From Gnetum montanum (taxonomy: Eukaryota > Streptophyta > Gnetopsida > Gnetales > Gnetaceae): DNA of 51,734 nt. The notes under the pieces are model-generated. The model had not been told where the DNA came from and made no database searches. It saw only the letters and a list, made by a program, of their open reading frames with translations. How positions within the stretch are numbered: the stretch's first letter is position 1; each line of letters begins with the position of its first letter. The position numbers were made by a program, and so were the translations under genes. Location of the stretch: the NCBI GenBank assembly GCA_015680685.1, contig MNCI01002776.1:54999-106732 (forward strand), read 5' to 3'. Positions 12,087-24,518 of this stretch are shown piece by piece.

Positions 12087-12143
12087 ATCAAAATAAAAAA
12101 CACTTTTCTTGTTTCTACAGAAAGCAATATGAGTATAGGCTAG
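12087..12143 (+). pseudogene. atpB: Plastid atpB relic, 5' fragment (cut by element 2)
   Basis: AtpB is the catalytic beta subunit of plastid ATP synthase. The start codon has become ATC at 12087. The following codons read I-K-I-K-N-T-F-L-VST-E-S-N-M-S-I-G, matching the normal plant start (MRINPT..., VSTLEKKNLGR) with one or two small gaps. The frame stops at the GCTAG target-site duplication at 12139-12143 and resumes after element 2 at 31751 with ITQIIG-MLDI-FPP. The join is exact at the duplication, which proves the insertion point. Confidence 0.88.
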
Positions 12144-12344
12144 TGATGAGTGGTGAGGTACCCCTACGCCCAACCATATGAATCACAAGCATTCATGCAT
12201 GATCTGGTTGAATTCTATGGATGGGACTAGTTGTGCATCTAAATCGTTATGCCTTGACTGTAGTTTGCTATCTTCCCACTTGGACTAGTGATAGCTTTGT
12301 CATGTATGATTTAGTCCAAAGTGAGACACATGATGATTGATGTT
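12144..12344 (-). repeat. Element 2, 3' LTR, U5 part (left of nested element 1)
   Basis: Aligned with 30855-31052 of the 5' LTR from the TGATGAGTGGTGAGGTACC edge to gatgattg. The alignment then breaks at 12345, where element 1 starts, and resumes at 25403. The last five bases (ATGTT, 12340-12344) are the target-site duplication of element 1. Confidence 0.9.
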
Positions 12345-13070
12345 TGATTTCTGGTGAGGTACCCCTATGCCCAACCATACGAATCACAAAGTCTTCATGC
12401 ACAATTCGGTCGAATTCCGTGGACTTTACATTTTTCGAGAAACTAGTCTTCTAGGAAATGAACCTTGCCCTAAGGACATTCGTTGTCTTCCCAATTACAC
12501 TTATAGAGCATAATGGTATGGTTAAGAGTAACCAAGGCACATCATTTTTTATCATTTTATGTTTTATGTTTTTTGGTGCTTGAAGAGAGAAAGAGATAGA
12601 GTAATTTAATGACTATCTAAATTAACTGACTAAATGGTCTCTAACTAATCCTAACATAAGCATCCATTCCTACTTTCTACACGTCCTAAACCCACATATC
12701 CACTATTGGGTTACCAAGTGCTATGCTACTAGGTGCACCAAGCACTAATGTTACTAGGATTACCAAGCGAATACATGTTACACTTGAAGCAATCATACTT
12801 ATGTATGTAATCTATCTAGCTTATTTTGCTTAATTATCTCAATTAGCTTAATTACTAGAAAATATTGAATAACTGATTGAAAATATTAAATGCATAAATC
12901 AAATATTTAATCTATCCAAAATGTCACAAGGTTTATCAAAAAGCATATCTTTATTGCCACACACACTGTCATGCTCAGGTACAACAATGCTCAAATAAAG
13001 ATCTGTACACTCAATGACTCCTACTGCAAGCATTCAAGCCTCATTGATGCAACCAAACCATGACTCATTA
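12345..13070 (-). repeat. Element 1, 3' LTR
   Basis: Pairs with 24519-25397 over almost its whole length. It is about 150 bp shorter because U3 sequence equivalent to about 25205-25355 is missing near 13040, taking the TATA region with it. The edges are TGATTTC...TCATTA, decayed from TGATGA...TCATCA. Confidence 0.9.
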
Positions 13071-13084
13071 TACCCCCATGATTG
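13071..13084 (-). other. Element 1 polypurine tract
   Basis: On the minus strand this reads caatcatgggggta, directly before the 3' LTR; a G5 run in the same place precedes the 3' LTR of element 2. It would prime plus-strand DNA synthesis. Confidence 0.7.
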
Positions 13085-13289
13085 AATGAAAACTCGTCCT
13101 TGAGTTCCTTTATAAAATTAGGAAGGTATGGGATTATTGATTGAATCTTAACAAAACAAAACAAAATAAACTAACTTGACAAAACTCAGTGCTTGAGTGT
13201 ACAAATCAACACATTACAGAAATTATGGTGTTCATGACACAAAATTGAACACCATGATGTGACTCTTCAAACTTGGACAACATGCCCTT

Positions 13290-16155
13290 TGATGGCATGA
13301 AGTTGGTGGAGAAGGTCAAATAGTCCTAAGAGGTGGTGGCTTCTAAGGTTCTAAGGAGCCTTCACTAGCTTCAGGCACATGAGGTGGTCAAGGCAACTAT
13401 GTCTATCCTATTGCTACTACAACTTTCAGTGGGAGGTAGAAAGCATCCAGCAATGCTTTTGTTTTCTCCTCCTTACTTCTAGGATCGTGCATCATCCATG
13501 TAGCTTTGCCAATGTGGGTTGGAACAAGCACATCCCAAGGACATGGGATTACTAGAAAGAACTCCTTTGCATTGATAAACTAGGCAATGAATTGTGTGCA
13601 TTCAATGTCAAACACTCTAATGGCATCTTTCAACTCCTAGTAATCATTCATTCTTTTGGCCAAGTTCTCAATAGTTGATTGTTGATCCATGAATCATGCT
13701 CTGAGAACTTTGAGTTTAGCATTTGTAGTCTCAAGCTTTTGCTTGGTGTCTTTATGATGTTTGAACTCTACCTCGTGTAGCAAATGTGAGCTGCCCACTT
13801 GTTTTTCCAACTCTAACCATGGTTGTCCAATAGTTAACATTACCAGGTTCACATAATGAAAATTAGTTAACTCCATGTATTCTATCATTTTTTCAATCTG
13901 CAACTTTCTTAGGTGGATATCTACTTTATTATAGGCATCAATCCCATCAATGATGGGCTGCCATACTTCTCTTCCTTATTGAAGTTACTGGAGGACTTCA
14001 TTTACTTTTGCCTTTGCCATTTGGATGTGCTTCCTATTTACTTCCTTCTACAAGCCAACTTGGTCTCTATAGTGATTTTTAACTCTTTCAAACTTCAAAC
14101 ATTCATTTTTCCAAGCGAAAATCTCAATGGTAGACTTCTTCCCTAGATAGATTTTGATTGTCTATAGCCAATTTCCTTAATTTAATATTCACCTTGGCTA
14201 GCTGCTCCTACTATTGATGAATGAATTCCTAAATTTGTTCTTTTTGGGCATTAACATTACATCGATGATGATTTTCTACAATTAGTGCCTCATTCTCCTA
14301 GTGCATCTAAACCAAGTCCTTTTGAACTGAATATGTCTTCACTTCTGCTATGGACTAGTTGAAGATGGCCATCATCGCTTCCTTCTCAACCTTTTTGAAT
14401 TATTCTTGAAGTTATTGGAAAGATTCATCTCTAGTTATTATCAGGCTAAGGAGTGTGGGATTAGTAAGACAGACATGTAATTCAGCAACCTCCATGACCA
14501 AGCATTGATTCTATGCTTGAGCCATTTTAAGTTGCCTCTCCAAGATGATGCATTTGCCCCTTGCTTCTAGTAGCTTCGACTAGGTTGCAGTGATGTTATC
14601 TAGAAAATCAAAGATATCCAAAATTGGTCGCCCAATCCCTACTAGTTGATCCAACAATTCTTCATGCTAGGCTACACTCAATCTTCTACTGATCATACCT
14701 ATGAACATCTACACATCTTAAAGTGTAGATATGTCTAGTACAGACACCCAGGTGCATTAAGTGCTTTAGCAATGTATTCAGTAACTACTTTAGCAGCAAT
14801 CTCTTACCCTTGGTGCTACATCACTAGTACAGTGGCCCCTTCACCTTTCTCCAAATGCATTAAGAAGGAGGAAGCATTCCCAGAGATTTTTGACAATAAA
14901 TGGTATTGTGATAATGACACCATCACCTCTCGAGCATTAGGATCAGGCCTCCCAGGCAACTATGTTCATTGGGAAGAGAATATTGGCCCACCCCTTTCCA
15001 TCTAGCTAATTTTCCAAGCCACCTCATTAAGGTGACTCATCATTGGTTGATACACAAATGGTCTACACTACTCATCCCTGCATGCTTCTCTTACTCACGC
15101 AAGAGTTACTCTCGAATTTTGTGTAAGAGTTTAATCCCTGCATGGGCCTCCAATGTTGTTTCTTGAGTATGCAGTGGAGGTGGTGACTACTCCTCTTCTT
15201 TAGTTGTGATAGGTATCTTATCTCTCATGATTTTAGGCCATGAAGCCAAAGGAGCATGTCTAATTGTATCTTTGATGTTGTAAATGATTCCTATCCTATT
15301 ACAGATTTTTTGGATGAGGCATGGAAAGGGCAAGGTTTTTCTTCCATGTTTGTTTTCCTTGAAGCATTTTTCAATCTCTAAATAGATCAGTTTTTGAAGG
15401 TTTATAGGAAATCTCCCACTTAGAGTAGCACAAGCTCAAGCAGAAAAGGTGGACACCTTGCTAGGCCTCACCATTGGATTGAGGTGGTAGGTTGCTATCT
15501 TGAATTAGATGTACTTTGTCGATGTGATCACATGTAACTCCTTACAGTTGACCCCATAACACCACTGAGTCCACTTCTTTTTGGCCTTAGAGTCACCTTG
15601 TGTTGATAGCTCTACTAGCTGTGTCCTAATATCAGGCAACCTTAGTGCCTGTGCGATAGCCTCAGTCGAGTAGGACACCTAAGTATCCTTGATTTTTACT
15701 ATGGACCCCAACCTTCTATTGTTCCAGAAGAGATATGTCTCTTCCATGTACCACTCCCCACTAGAGGTGATCATTGGCCACATGGGAGAGGTTTGCAATT
15801 GTGTTTTGACTTCTACTAGAGCTTTCTCTAGAAATGGCTTGAAGTTTAGTTCTTGGAGAACTGAGCAGTGGACCTCTTAGGGTCTGATGATGTCAAGGCA
15901 AGCTTGAGTTAAAGTGACTTCAAGCCTTGGCATGGGTCCTGGTGCTTCACCTCACTGTGATTACTTTGTTGGAACTTCTTATTTTAGAATCTATCAAATA
16001 GATTCCACTTTGGACTCCTCTCGAAGAGGTCTCATTACATGGGTTGCCTCTAGTGGTTCTTGGGCTTGTTCTTATTGGTCCCTTCTAGCTCTAGGCCATT
16101 TCTTCCTTGGTTGAGAGGGTTCTCCTTCCTATAAGTGTTTTGGTCTTGGTGCCAT
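13290..16155 (-). pseudogene. Extra 3' ORF of element 1: PF20167-like domain plus coiled coil
   Basis: Downstream of integrase, a broken but readable frame of about 900 codons runs from an ATG at 16155 (MAPRPKHL, basic) to near 13290. The N-terminal third has the features of the 'putative plant transposon protein' domain seen in Athila-like elements: ELNFKPFLEKALVE, STEAIAQALRLP, CATLSGRFPINLQKLIYLEIEKC and LPFPCLIQKICNRIGI. The later part (14700-13690) is rich in Glu, Lys, Gln and Leu heptad-like stretches such as KLLEARGKCIILERQLKMAQ and HHKDTKQKLETTNAKLK, suggesting a long coiled coil. It has about 20 stops. Its role is unknown; in this clade such ORFs are often called env-like or accessory, but I see no signal peptide or membrane segment. 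The domain name is from memory of the family pattern. Confidence 0.65.
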
Positions 16156-18189
16156 CTATAATCACAATAAGACCATGGATTAGTAATTTTTTGTTTAACA
16201 TGAAACAATTGGGATACCTTTATCTCCTTAGAATAGTTACACTTGACTAAGTTGATATTATGGCTAATTTAATTAATTAAATTATTATTTTATTTATATG
16301 TTATTGTTAATAAATCATCTCAGAGGGTGTTGGAAGGGTTAACTCTCAAAAAAATTAATGTTTGTATATCATCAAATTTATTAACCCTTTGTGGGAGTTA
16401 GAAAAATTTTCAAAAAATTTCATCGAAAACCTTAAGGTTTGCAACCTCAACAATAAAGAGTTTACCTCCAATAGCTGCAAGATCAAAGAATATAGTGATG
16501 TGGACAAAAAATTGGGAAGTTATGGGCTCTAGAAGGTTTTGGGCTCTAAAAAATGGCAAAAACTCCCTTAACATAATGAAGTGAATGATAAGAATTTCAA
16601 AGTTTGTGGCAATATATATTAAGTTTCTGTGATGCGTCAATGGGGCCTTGTCAATGTGGTTGGTTGCATCAACGAGGCCTCATCGATGTAATTATTGATC
16701 ACCATTAACTTTAGTTGACTTGGTCAAAACTTAAAAATTACAAAGAGATTTTAAACAAAATTAGGATCAAATGAAAGCCCAAATAGCCACGAACATGATG
16801 AAAATAGGAGACAAGGATATTGAAGTCCTGAAAACTAAGAAAATTAAGAAAAATTGAGAAAGAGTGCGGAAAATGAAAGATCAAGGACCACACCATGGTT
16901 TGCACAATGAAATATGTGCAAGATAGGACTATAGTAATGTCTAAGCTAAGGAACTTAACTAACCAAACTAAGAGATATGCAAGTGGATCCTCCCCATAGT
17001 AGGCTCATACCCTTGTTGCCCTTGCATAACCTCAACTAAGGAGTTCATGGGCCCCACAATTGATTAATAGCCATGAAAAGTTAACGAGCAAGCAAAAAGA
17101 ATCTATCCAAGAATTCAAACACATTAGACTAAGACATAGAGCATAACATAGAACCCGATAGTGAGGTGAGGTATGGTAGCATGGATGAATGATGGAGAAG
17201 GTGGAATGGAATCCCGAATTGAGGTCATAAGAAGTCCCTTATGGAATTTGTGTTTAAAATGACCTAAGAAGATCCATCCTTAGTCCAAACCAAAACCAAC
17301 CTCTTTTAGTGACTTTGCATTATCACTTCAAGACCGATCCACCCCCTCGAGACACAAGAGTTCTTCCACAAAACAACCACCATTCCATAAAGAGAAGTAG
17401 GAAGTGAGAGAGGGTCTTAGTTAGAGGGGACCTTCAAGCATGGGTGCATGTCTTTCTAGTCCCATAACTAGTGCTTGTAGCCCATTTATTTGTCTAAGGG
17501 ATGTGCTTCTAATTCCCATCATGTTTTTTTTTTAATTTATTTTTTTTCTTAGATGGGAACCACATCATGCAAAGACTTTATTTGACTTCCTAGTGGTTGT
17601 TGAAATGGAAAAGTAAGAAGTCCTTAAAAAACACTCAAGCACTCAAGCAAGAAGAAGAGTACAAAGAATATTAAGTTCCCTTGAAGTCACATCCTCTACA
17701 AACCTTTTGGATCCTTTCCAATTCTAGAACTACCAAGGTCACCAATTAATTAAAAGTTTCTTTAATGGAAGGGACCTCAAACTCCTAGAATAAGAAAAAT
17801 CATAGATTTTATTGGATGGGTGCATGACATGGACTCACTGCCTATTCAATGAAAAATAAACCATGTCATAGTCATTAGACATCAAAATTCAAGAATAGAA
17901 ACTAGACATTGACAATCACAACATTAAGCATAAGCCATTGTCAGTAAACAGCAACAATGGCACTATGTCTTGTAGTAAGAAAACACTTTTATTAGCAAAA
18001 ATGATAAAAAGTCACACTCAAACAAAAAAAAACAAGGTAAAATATATAAAAATGTATAAAATAATCAAGAAAGGTTCAAATATACTAATGATGGTGCAAA
18101 ACAAAAAATGGTGAAAATGGAAGAAATTGAAAATCAAAAATTTGTAAAATAAATAACTTATAAAATTAAAAATGTCAAAAACAAAAATA
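16156..18189. other. Element 1 spacer between integrase and the extra ORF
   Basis: AT-rich and noncoding. A block around 17380-17580 (ttagttagaggg..ccttcaagcatgggt..., cataactagtgcttgta, ccacatcatgcaaagact) is closely matched by 27540-27740 in element 2, showing the two elements share this 3' segment. Confidence 0.7.
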
Positions 18190-19420
18190 GAAAAACTGAG
18201 AAACCATATGGCTTGTTAGCATGGATGGCCATCTCTCCCATGACTAAGTTGGAAGGAGGAGATCTGAAAAATTGAACACAGTTGTCCATCCATTAAGGTG
18301 GTAGTTGCACTGCTTGTCTTAGTTCTAAGAAAGGTTTTACTTGTTGGATGTTGACCAACTACTTTTTATTTGGGCTCTTAAGTTTGTAAATTGACATGGC
18401 CTCAAAGGGAAAGGTTTGATCAATTATATAAGGTCCCTTCCACAACATTTGGAATTTGGTCTTCTAGGGTACATGTGTGGGATTCCAATAGAGAACCTTA
18501 TCTCCTGGTTGAAGTTTTATCTTTTGTATTCTCAGGTCATGAAATTGCTTGTTGGATGCCTTGTGCACCTCATTCAAATATAGGACCACCAATCAGTTTT
18601 CATCTAGCACATTGAGGTTGATCAATCTTTCTTTCTATGCTAGACTTAGGTCAAGATTTAGATCACAAGCTATTGAAAGTGTACGAAGCTCAAATTGAAT
18701 CAAAAGTGTTGGAAGTTTTCTATACACTAACTCATAGGAAGAATAGCCAATAGGAAGTTTCCATGTTGAAAAGTAGGCCCAAAGGGCATCATTGAGTTTT
18801 GTACTCCAATCTTTCCTATAATTGCTAATCCATGTTAGGATTTTTTTTAATCTCCCTATTGGTGGCCTCTACTTGACCGTTGGCTTGGGGGGTGATAGGA
18901 TGTTATTAATTTATGTTCAACCCCAAGCATTACATCAACTTTCTAAAAGTGGCACTTGTGAAATGAGTTCCATTGTCAAAAATTAGTGCATGTGGCACCC
19001 CAAACCTATTTACAACATTTTGTTATATAAATCTAGCAACAGTGGATGATGTACAATCAGCAACAGTTGTTACTTTTGCCCACTTCATGTAGTAATCGAC
19101 TACTATGATGATATATACCTTTTCATTGAACATAGGTGTGATAGAACCCATGAAGTCAATGTCCCATATGTCAAAGGGCTTTAGTGGTTGAATCCATTGT
19201 TGAGGACCTTTCATTCAAGTGATCATCCCACCATCTTATTGATAACATTCACAAGATTAGACAAACTAGTGGACATCCCTAAATATTGTAGGCCAATAGT
19301 ATGCTTCCATCGAGATTTTTATGGCCACGCATCTCCTTGCATAGTGGCCTCTGCAAGGTCCTTCATGAGCATCCTAGAGAACATGTAGTTGATCTTCATT
19401 AGGGACATACCAACGAATTA
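18190..19420 (-). pseudogene. Element 1 integrase
   Basis: Integrase inserts the cDNA copy into the chromosome. In order on the minus strand: a degenerate HHCC zinc-binding region (near 19400-19240, including a YWPTIF-like stretch), then the core. The first catalytic Asp lies in WDIDFMGSI (about 19150), the second in FDNGTHFTSATF (about 18965) and the Glu in QANGQVEATNREIKKIL (about 18880). The spacing from second Asp to Glu is close to the D,D-35-E rule. A C-terminal stretch with WAYFSTWKLPIGYSSYELVY follows. All three acidic residues survive although the frame has stops. Confidence 0.9.
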
Positions 19421-19639
19421 AGCCATCAATGCACACCTTGTAGAGGTGTCCATTGATTTCCATGAAGTTTTTTGCCCAATGAAGAAATTATTGCTTCTTT
19501 TTAAAGTCAAGATCTTGTGGCATCTCCTGAGTGAGAAGGTAAGTGAGGATGTTGTAGCACCATTTTATTTTCATGGGCACTTGGTCATTTATTGCTCTTA
19601 TAAAGAGAAGTTCATCTAGAAACTGATTAGAGAGTGGGC

Positions 19640-20920
19640 TCTCCAACTCTTTGTTATCCCATCTTATTTAAGAGAGGTGGTTAGTGACCACATTTTTTTC
19701 CCTTTTTGATCTACCATCATGAGATCAAATTCTTGCAAGATCACAAGCCACCATATGATACAAGAACTCACCATTGGCTTATTCATCAAGAAGTGGATGG
19801 CACTGTGTTCTATGTGCACAAGTACTTTATACAGCACATAGTACCTAAACTTGTCAAGAGCATACACCACTATCATTAGTCCTTTTTTAGTTGTTGTATA
19901 AATCAACTATGCACCCACAATGCTTTGGCTTGCACAATGGATGTAATATCAATCTTTTTATCATCTAACTATGTAAGCACAACTCCCAAAGCATAATTAG
20001 ATGCATCCATTATAATGTGAAATGGTCTAGACCAATCTAGTGCCCATAACATTGGAGTTTCTATGAGTTTTTCCTTCAACTGTTGGAATGCATGTTCACA
20101 ATTTTTAATCCAAATGGATGGAGCATCTTTCTTTGTTAGCTTGACTAATGGCTTTACAATATTAGAGAAATTCTCTATGAATCATCAATAGTAACTAGTA
20201 TGTCCAAGGAATGACCTAACATATTTAACTATCTCTAGTTAACATGTAATTCCTTGGATGACCCTTATCTTTTCTGGGTCTAGCTCAATCCCTTCTTATG
20301 AAATTTGGTGCCCCAACACAATGCCTTCTTAGACCATAAGATGAATTTTTTGCCAATTGAGCCATAGATTTTTTTCCACACATATTTCAATACTTGCTCA
20401 AGGTGGTTCAAGGCTTGCCTAAACATAGCTCCATAGGTGAAGAAGTCATCCATAAAGACTTCCACACCACTACCAATCTACTATTGGAAAATACTAAGGA
20501 CCAAGCATTGAAATGTTGTGGGGGCATTTCACAGACCGAATGGCATATTATAATACATAAAAGTCTCCTAGGAACTCATGAATGTTGTCTTGGCCTAATC
20601 TTCTGGCAAAATTTGGATTTGGTTATAGCCACTATAACCATCCAAGAAGCTATAATAGCAATGCCCAAATATGGTGTCCATTCCAACGCTTGATCCACAA
20701 ATGGCAATGGAAAATGATTTTTAAACATTACCATATTCAATGACCTAAAGTCAATGTAGACCTATCACTTTCCACCTTTCTTTGGTACAATTATGAGTGG
20801 GTTAACCCACTCACTATCTATGATGGAATAGATGAACCCTACCTTGAGGAGTTGCTCTATTTTCTCCTTGATGATTTGCTTCAATTTGGGGTTCAATCAC
20901 CTCTACAACTGCCTTCTTGT
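19640..20920 (-). pseudogene. Element 1 reverse transcriptase and RNase H
   Basis: RT copies the element RNA into DNA. The readable N-terminal block LNPKLKQIIKEKIEQLL is followed by a DSEWVNPLIIVPKKGGK motif at about 20895-20795. The active site is MEVFMDDF with FMDD at 20456-20445, in place of the commoner YLDD; this is usual for Athila/Tat elements. RNase H follows: a CEHAFQQLKEKLIETPM block leading to FHIIMDASNYALGVVL (about 20130-19990), then VYALDKFRYYVL and the HSAI motif (about 19800). Several frame changes interrupt the frame. Confidence 0.9.
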
Positions 20921-21369
20921 CTCATGGCTAGGTCAGTGTAAATGCAATGTTAGCATATCCTTGGATTGATTCCTATCAACTCGAGATATGACCAAGTAAA
21001 GGTTGTTGGCTATTTGTTAACCACCTTTAACAGCTTTTCTTTTTGTTTAAGAGCAAGTTTGGCATTGATTATGATTAATTTTCCATTATTTAAAAATGCA
21101 TATTTCATGCTAGCCAATAGAGTTTTTAGTTCTAGGGGCTTTTGCTTGAAGTTATCAAGGATTTCCAACTCTCCCCAACAAGTATCACATCTTCATCATT
21201 GGAGATGAACTTGCTCAAGTTCATCCATTCTTTCAACATAAGCACATGTTAGGCTCTTAGTTGGTCCCATGCATAATGTGCTACTATCTAAGTCAGCTAT
21301 CAACCATTGGATGCCCTCCTATTTTATGGCTGCTATGTACAAACACCTTTGAATATCTATTTCTTGTGC

Positions 21370-21890
21370 ACACTAATTGCATGATTTGATGTATGTACTT
21401 TTGATGGACCAAATCGTTTGCATGCAATTGCACCTATTATCATTGTATGTGATGCATGGAATACACTTCTTCTTTAACTTTCCAAGTTCATTTTCCTTGG
21501 AAATTTTCAAGGAGAGGTCTCGCATGCTCATACATGTGTCAACCGTACCTAACCAAGCCCTTCCTATAATGATGGGAAAGTTGCCTTTATAGTTTTCAAC
21601 CGTGATCACTAGAAAATTGGCAAGATAGGATCACTCACTTACTATGATCATAATGTCTTTTGCTAATCCCAAAGGAACAATGATTGACTGATCTACCAAT
21701 TCTAGATGAATGTTGCTCTTCTTGAGAGGAGGTAGATTCTAAGCCTTGTACATGTCATGGGAGATGAGATTAACACTGGAACTAGAATCAAAAAGAGACT
21801 TGCATGGCTCATGTCTAGTGATCTACAAGTAAATGAGTGGACTTTTTGGGTCAGATCTTTTCATAGGAAGGCTATCAACCTTGATCTAAT
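21370..21890 (-). pseudogene. Element 1 aspartic protease
   Basis: The retroviral-type protease that matures Gag-Pol. The catalytic triad is seen as DSSSSVNLIS near 21795, where Gly of the usual D-S/T-G has become Ser. The closing flap region reads GNFPIIIGRAWLGTVDTC at about 21585-21530, the standard ...IILGRPFL-like C-terminal block. It joins gag on its 5' side and RT on its 3' side without a clear boundary. Confidence 0.85.
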
Positions 21891-22549
21891 CAAAAAAAAC
21901 ATGAGTTAGCAACATAGTGCAAATCCAAGGAAGTGTTTGGTTTGAACAGTACTTGAAGGTATTTGATGTAGAAGATGAGGATACTAGAATGTAAGGTGAT
22001 CAGACATATAAGGTTGTAATGGTTGGAGAGGACTATTGGATCAGAAGAAGGGCCTATTTCTAGATCAATTGTTCAAACCACTCAACTAAAAAGCTAGTTG
22101 TGAATGTACAACCCTTGTAGCATTTTGTTGTTGTAGCTATGAAGGAATCTCACCCTACATGGATGGAGCAAGAGGTAACTGGGTTGAAGATGGAGGTGTG
22201 TGCACAGATAGATGCAGAGGGTGGTATGGATATGGATTTTCTTCTTGAGTAGATGGTAAATGTGTTTGGTGGTACTCTAGAGGGTAATAGTGATACTGAA
22301 ATGAGGCATGACTTGCAAAACTTCTTGGAGAAATAGGTTGCCAAACATAGTACCTATATGGATCCGGTTGCCTATAAGGGTACTACTATTTTGGTGGTGG
22401 CATTCCCCATGATTTTGGTTGATGACACTATTGGTATTACTCATATGGTTGTGGTGGAGCTCCACTTGCATAGTAAGCTTGTTGTTGCTAGTGGAAATAC
22501 CTTGGATTGCCTTGAGGATAAGGCAATCACTTGGGTGCTTACCTACGTG

Positions 22550-24367
22550 CAAGTCAAGGATTCAATGCATACACCCCATACTCTTGTAAGTGTGACACCA
22601 CAAGGCAACATACCTTTGGATGTTCTTATTGATAGATGTCACAACCAGTTTCATCATCAAAGTCTATCTCCACAACTTCCTCTATGGTAGCAGCTTTGCC
22701 CTTACCTCTTTGGTAGGCACATTCAACTTCTTTTGACCTTCTATAGTTGTGATCACTATTTTACTTTTTGGATTCTTTAGCAATCTTCATAGTAGTTTGG
22801 AATTTTTCATCCAAAGAGTCCCATAATTTATCAACCTTTGTCGAAATATTAGAAACAAATTTTTGAATGGGCAAGGTTTTTCTATTCATCACTTCATTGA
22901 GCGGTGACTCCTCCTTGTCACAAAATTGAACCTCCCATTTCCTGATGAAAGGGTTCCTATTATACTCTTCTACACTTTTCCTTTTTTATAACTCACCTTA
23001 TTCTTTTGCTACTTGCTTTATCAACCTTTAGATTTTATGAGCTCTTAGTTTAGACAATCTCTCTTGGGCATACACCCCAAGAGTTCTTCCAATTTCTGCT
23101 CTGAGCCCATCTATGATGTGATGAATTTTCTCCCTCTGAGAATAACTGTGGCTAGGGCATTAGTGTAAGAGCGAATAATATCTACATCTAAGTGTTCATG
23201 TGTTCCGTATTTCCAACCTTGGATTTACTGTCTCAGATTAGACACTCTAGAGTACATCTAGTATTTCTCATTAAATAACTCTAACATGGTACTCCATTGG
23301 CAAATGAATTCTGGTTCCAAGGATTGGTACCAACTCTAAGCTTTCTTAATGAGTGTCCTGGGAAAAAGCTTGAGTTTCTACTAGTCATTTTCAATGTTCT
23401 ATAAGACATAGACATAGGAATCATGGAAAGCTTATAGATGATTTTTTAGATTAGAATTGTATCCTCCCTCAAATCATGGGGTATTATTCATGTCTAGGCA
23501 CTTAATCTAACTATCTTTCATATGCCTAGTTGGGATCGTTACTACCTCTACAATGTTGAACATGCTTTGAGTCACCAATAGAGGTTCATCATCATGATTG
23601 TGTCAATGATGCTTTCTTTCACCTCTATGTTCTTGATGGATTTGTCAATCATTGTTGTCTTGTTGATCACCTTCATCATGATTATTTTGATGATGGCTTT
23701 TATGGAAACCAAAAGATGAAGAGGAATGTTCAAAATTGGATGAAGAGGATGGATGGGAAGGTGCACTACCACCACCACCATGGTGTCTACTACCACTTTG
23801 TCACTCAGTACGACCACCATTCTTAGATCCTTTACTATTGTGATGTTTACCCAAGTCCCTACCTTAATTGTCACTTTTTCCTGAACCTGGTTTATGAATA
23901 GTGGATTGCAGGTTCAAGGTCACACCCTCATTACCAATAATAAGCGATAGAGAATCTTCATGTTGAGAACCTTCAAAGGGAGGATCCTCATTGCCATCTT
24001 GATTTAGGAGGAACAAGGGATTAGTAAAATGTTTTCCCTTCATAAACTCATGCTACTTCATTTGGTGTCGATCTTGCTTGCATTGTGTTTTAGTGGGATA
24101 GTAGTCCCAAGTGTCATGATCATTCACAACGTATTCCTCGTGAAGATCCAAGATGTCCAACTTTTTAAGGGTTTGAAATAGCATCCTAGGCATAGATCAA
24201 TCAGGAGGCAATACAATGTTGTCCTCCATATCATGTCATTATAGTTGTTCATCCTAATGTAGGATGAAGGTGAAGTCCAATACATACTCATCTGGATGAG
24301 TATATACCACTTTGCACTCTTGTGGAATCAGTGGTTTGACATCTTCATGCCTATGAGAAGAAGACAT
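22550..24367 (-). pseudogene. Element 1 gag
   Basis: Gag forms the particle that packages element RNA. The frame starts at ATG 24367 with MSSSHRHEDVKPL, like the Gag starts of elements 2 and 3. A His/Ser/Asn-rich variable region (about 24000-23600) follows, then MNNTPRFEGGYNSN (about 23490) and the capsid-type block SWYQSLEPEF..CQWSTMLELFNEKY (about 23340-23260). The nucleocapsid motif near 22640-22600 reads CDIY..EHPKVCC, a CCHC knuckle whose second Cys is Tyr. There are many stops. Confidence 0.88.
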
Positions 24368-24498
24368 TTTGCAAAATAAATAAAATTATTTGTGTGCTTA
24401 GTAGTTATATGTCATGTGAGTGTGATGTTGACCTTGAGTTTGTCCAATGATATTAATAATATTCACTAATCCTAGATAGCACATGTTCAACAAACAAA

Positions 24499-24517
24499 GT
24501 TCCTAGCAACAATGCCA
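24499..24517 (-). other. Element 1 primer binding site (tRNA-Asp type)
   Basis: On the minus strand TGGCATTGTTGCTAGGAA follows the 5' LTR after one spacer base. The canonical plant site complementary to tRNA-Asp is TGGCGCCGTTGCCGGGGA; all six differences are C-to-T or G-to-A. Confidence 0.82.
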
Positions 24518-24518
24518 A

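Noticed and set aside
16410-16640. 76-codon minus-strand frame in the element 1 spacer
   Set aside because: No family motif and no equivalent in the matching spacer of element 2; chance opening is likely.
22358-22690. 110-codon plus-strand frame, and 22277-22552 minus 91-codon frame
   Set aside because: Both overlap the gag-protease region of element 1; the plus-strand frame is antisense and the minus-strand one is an open piece in a broken region without a family motif.
23572-23874. 100-codon minus-strand frame rich in Val, Ile and Lys
   Set aside because: It is an alternative frame of the Asn/His-rich part of element 1 gag; the better gag frame is offset by one base.
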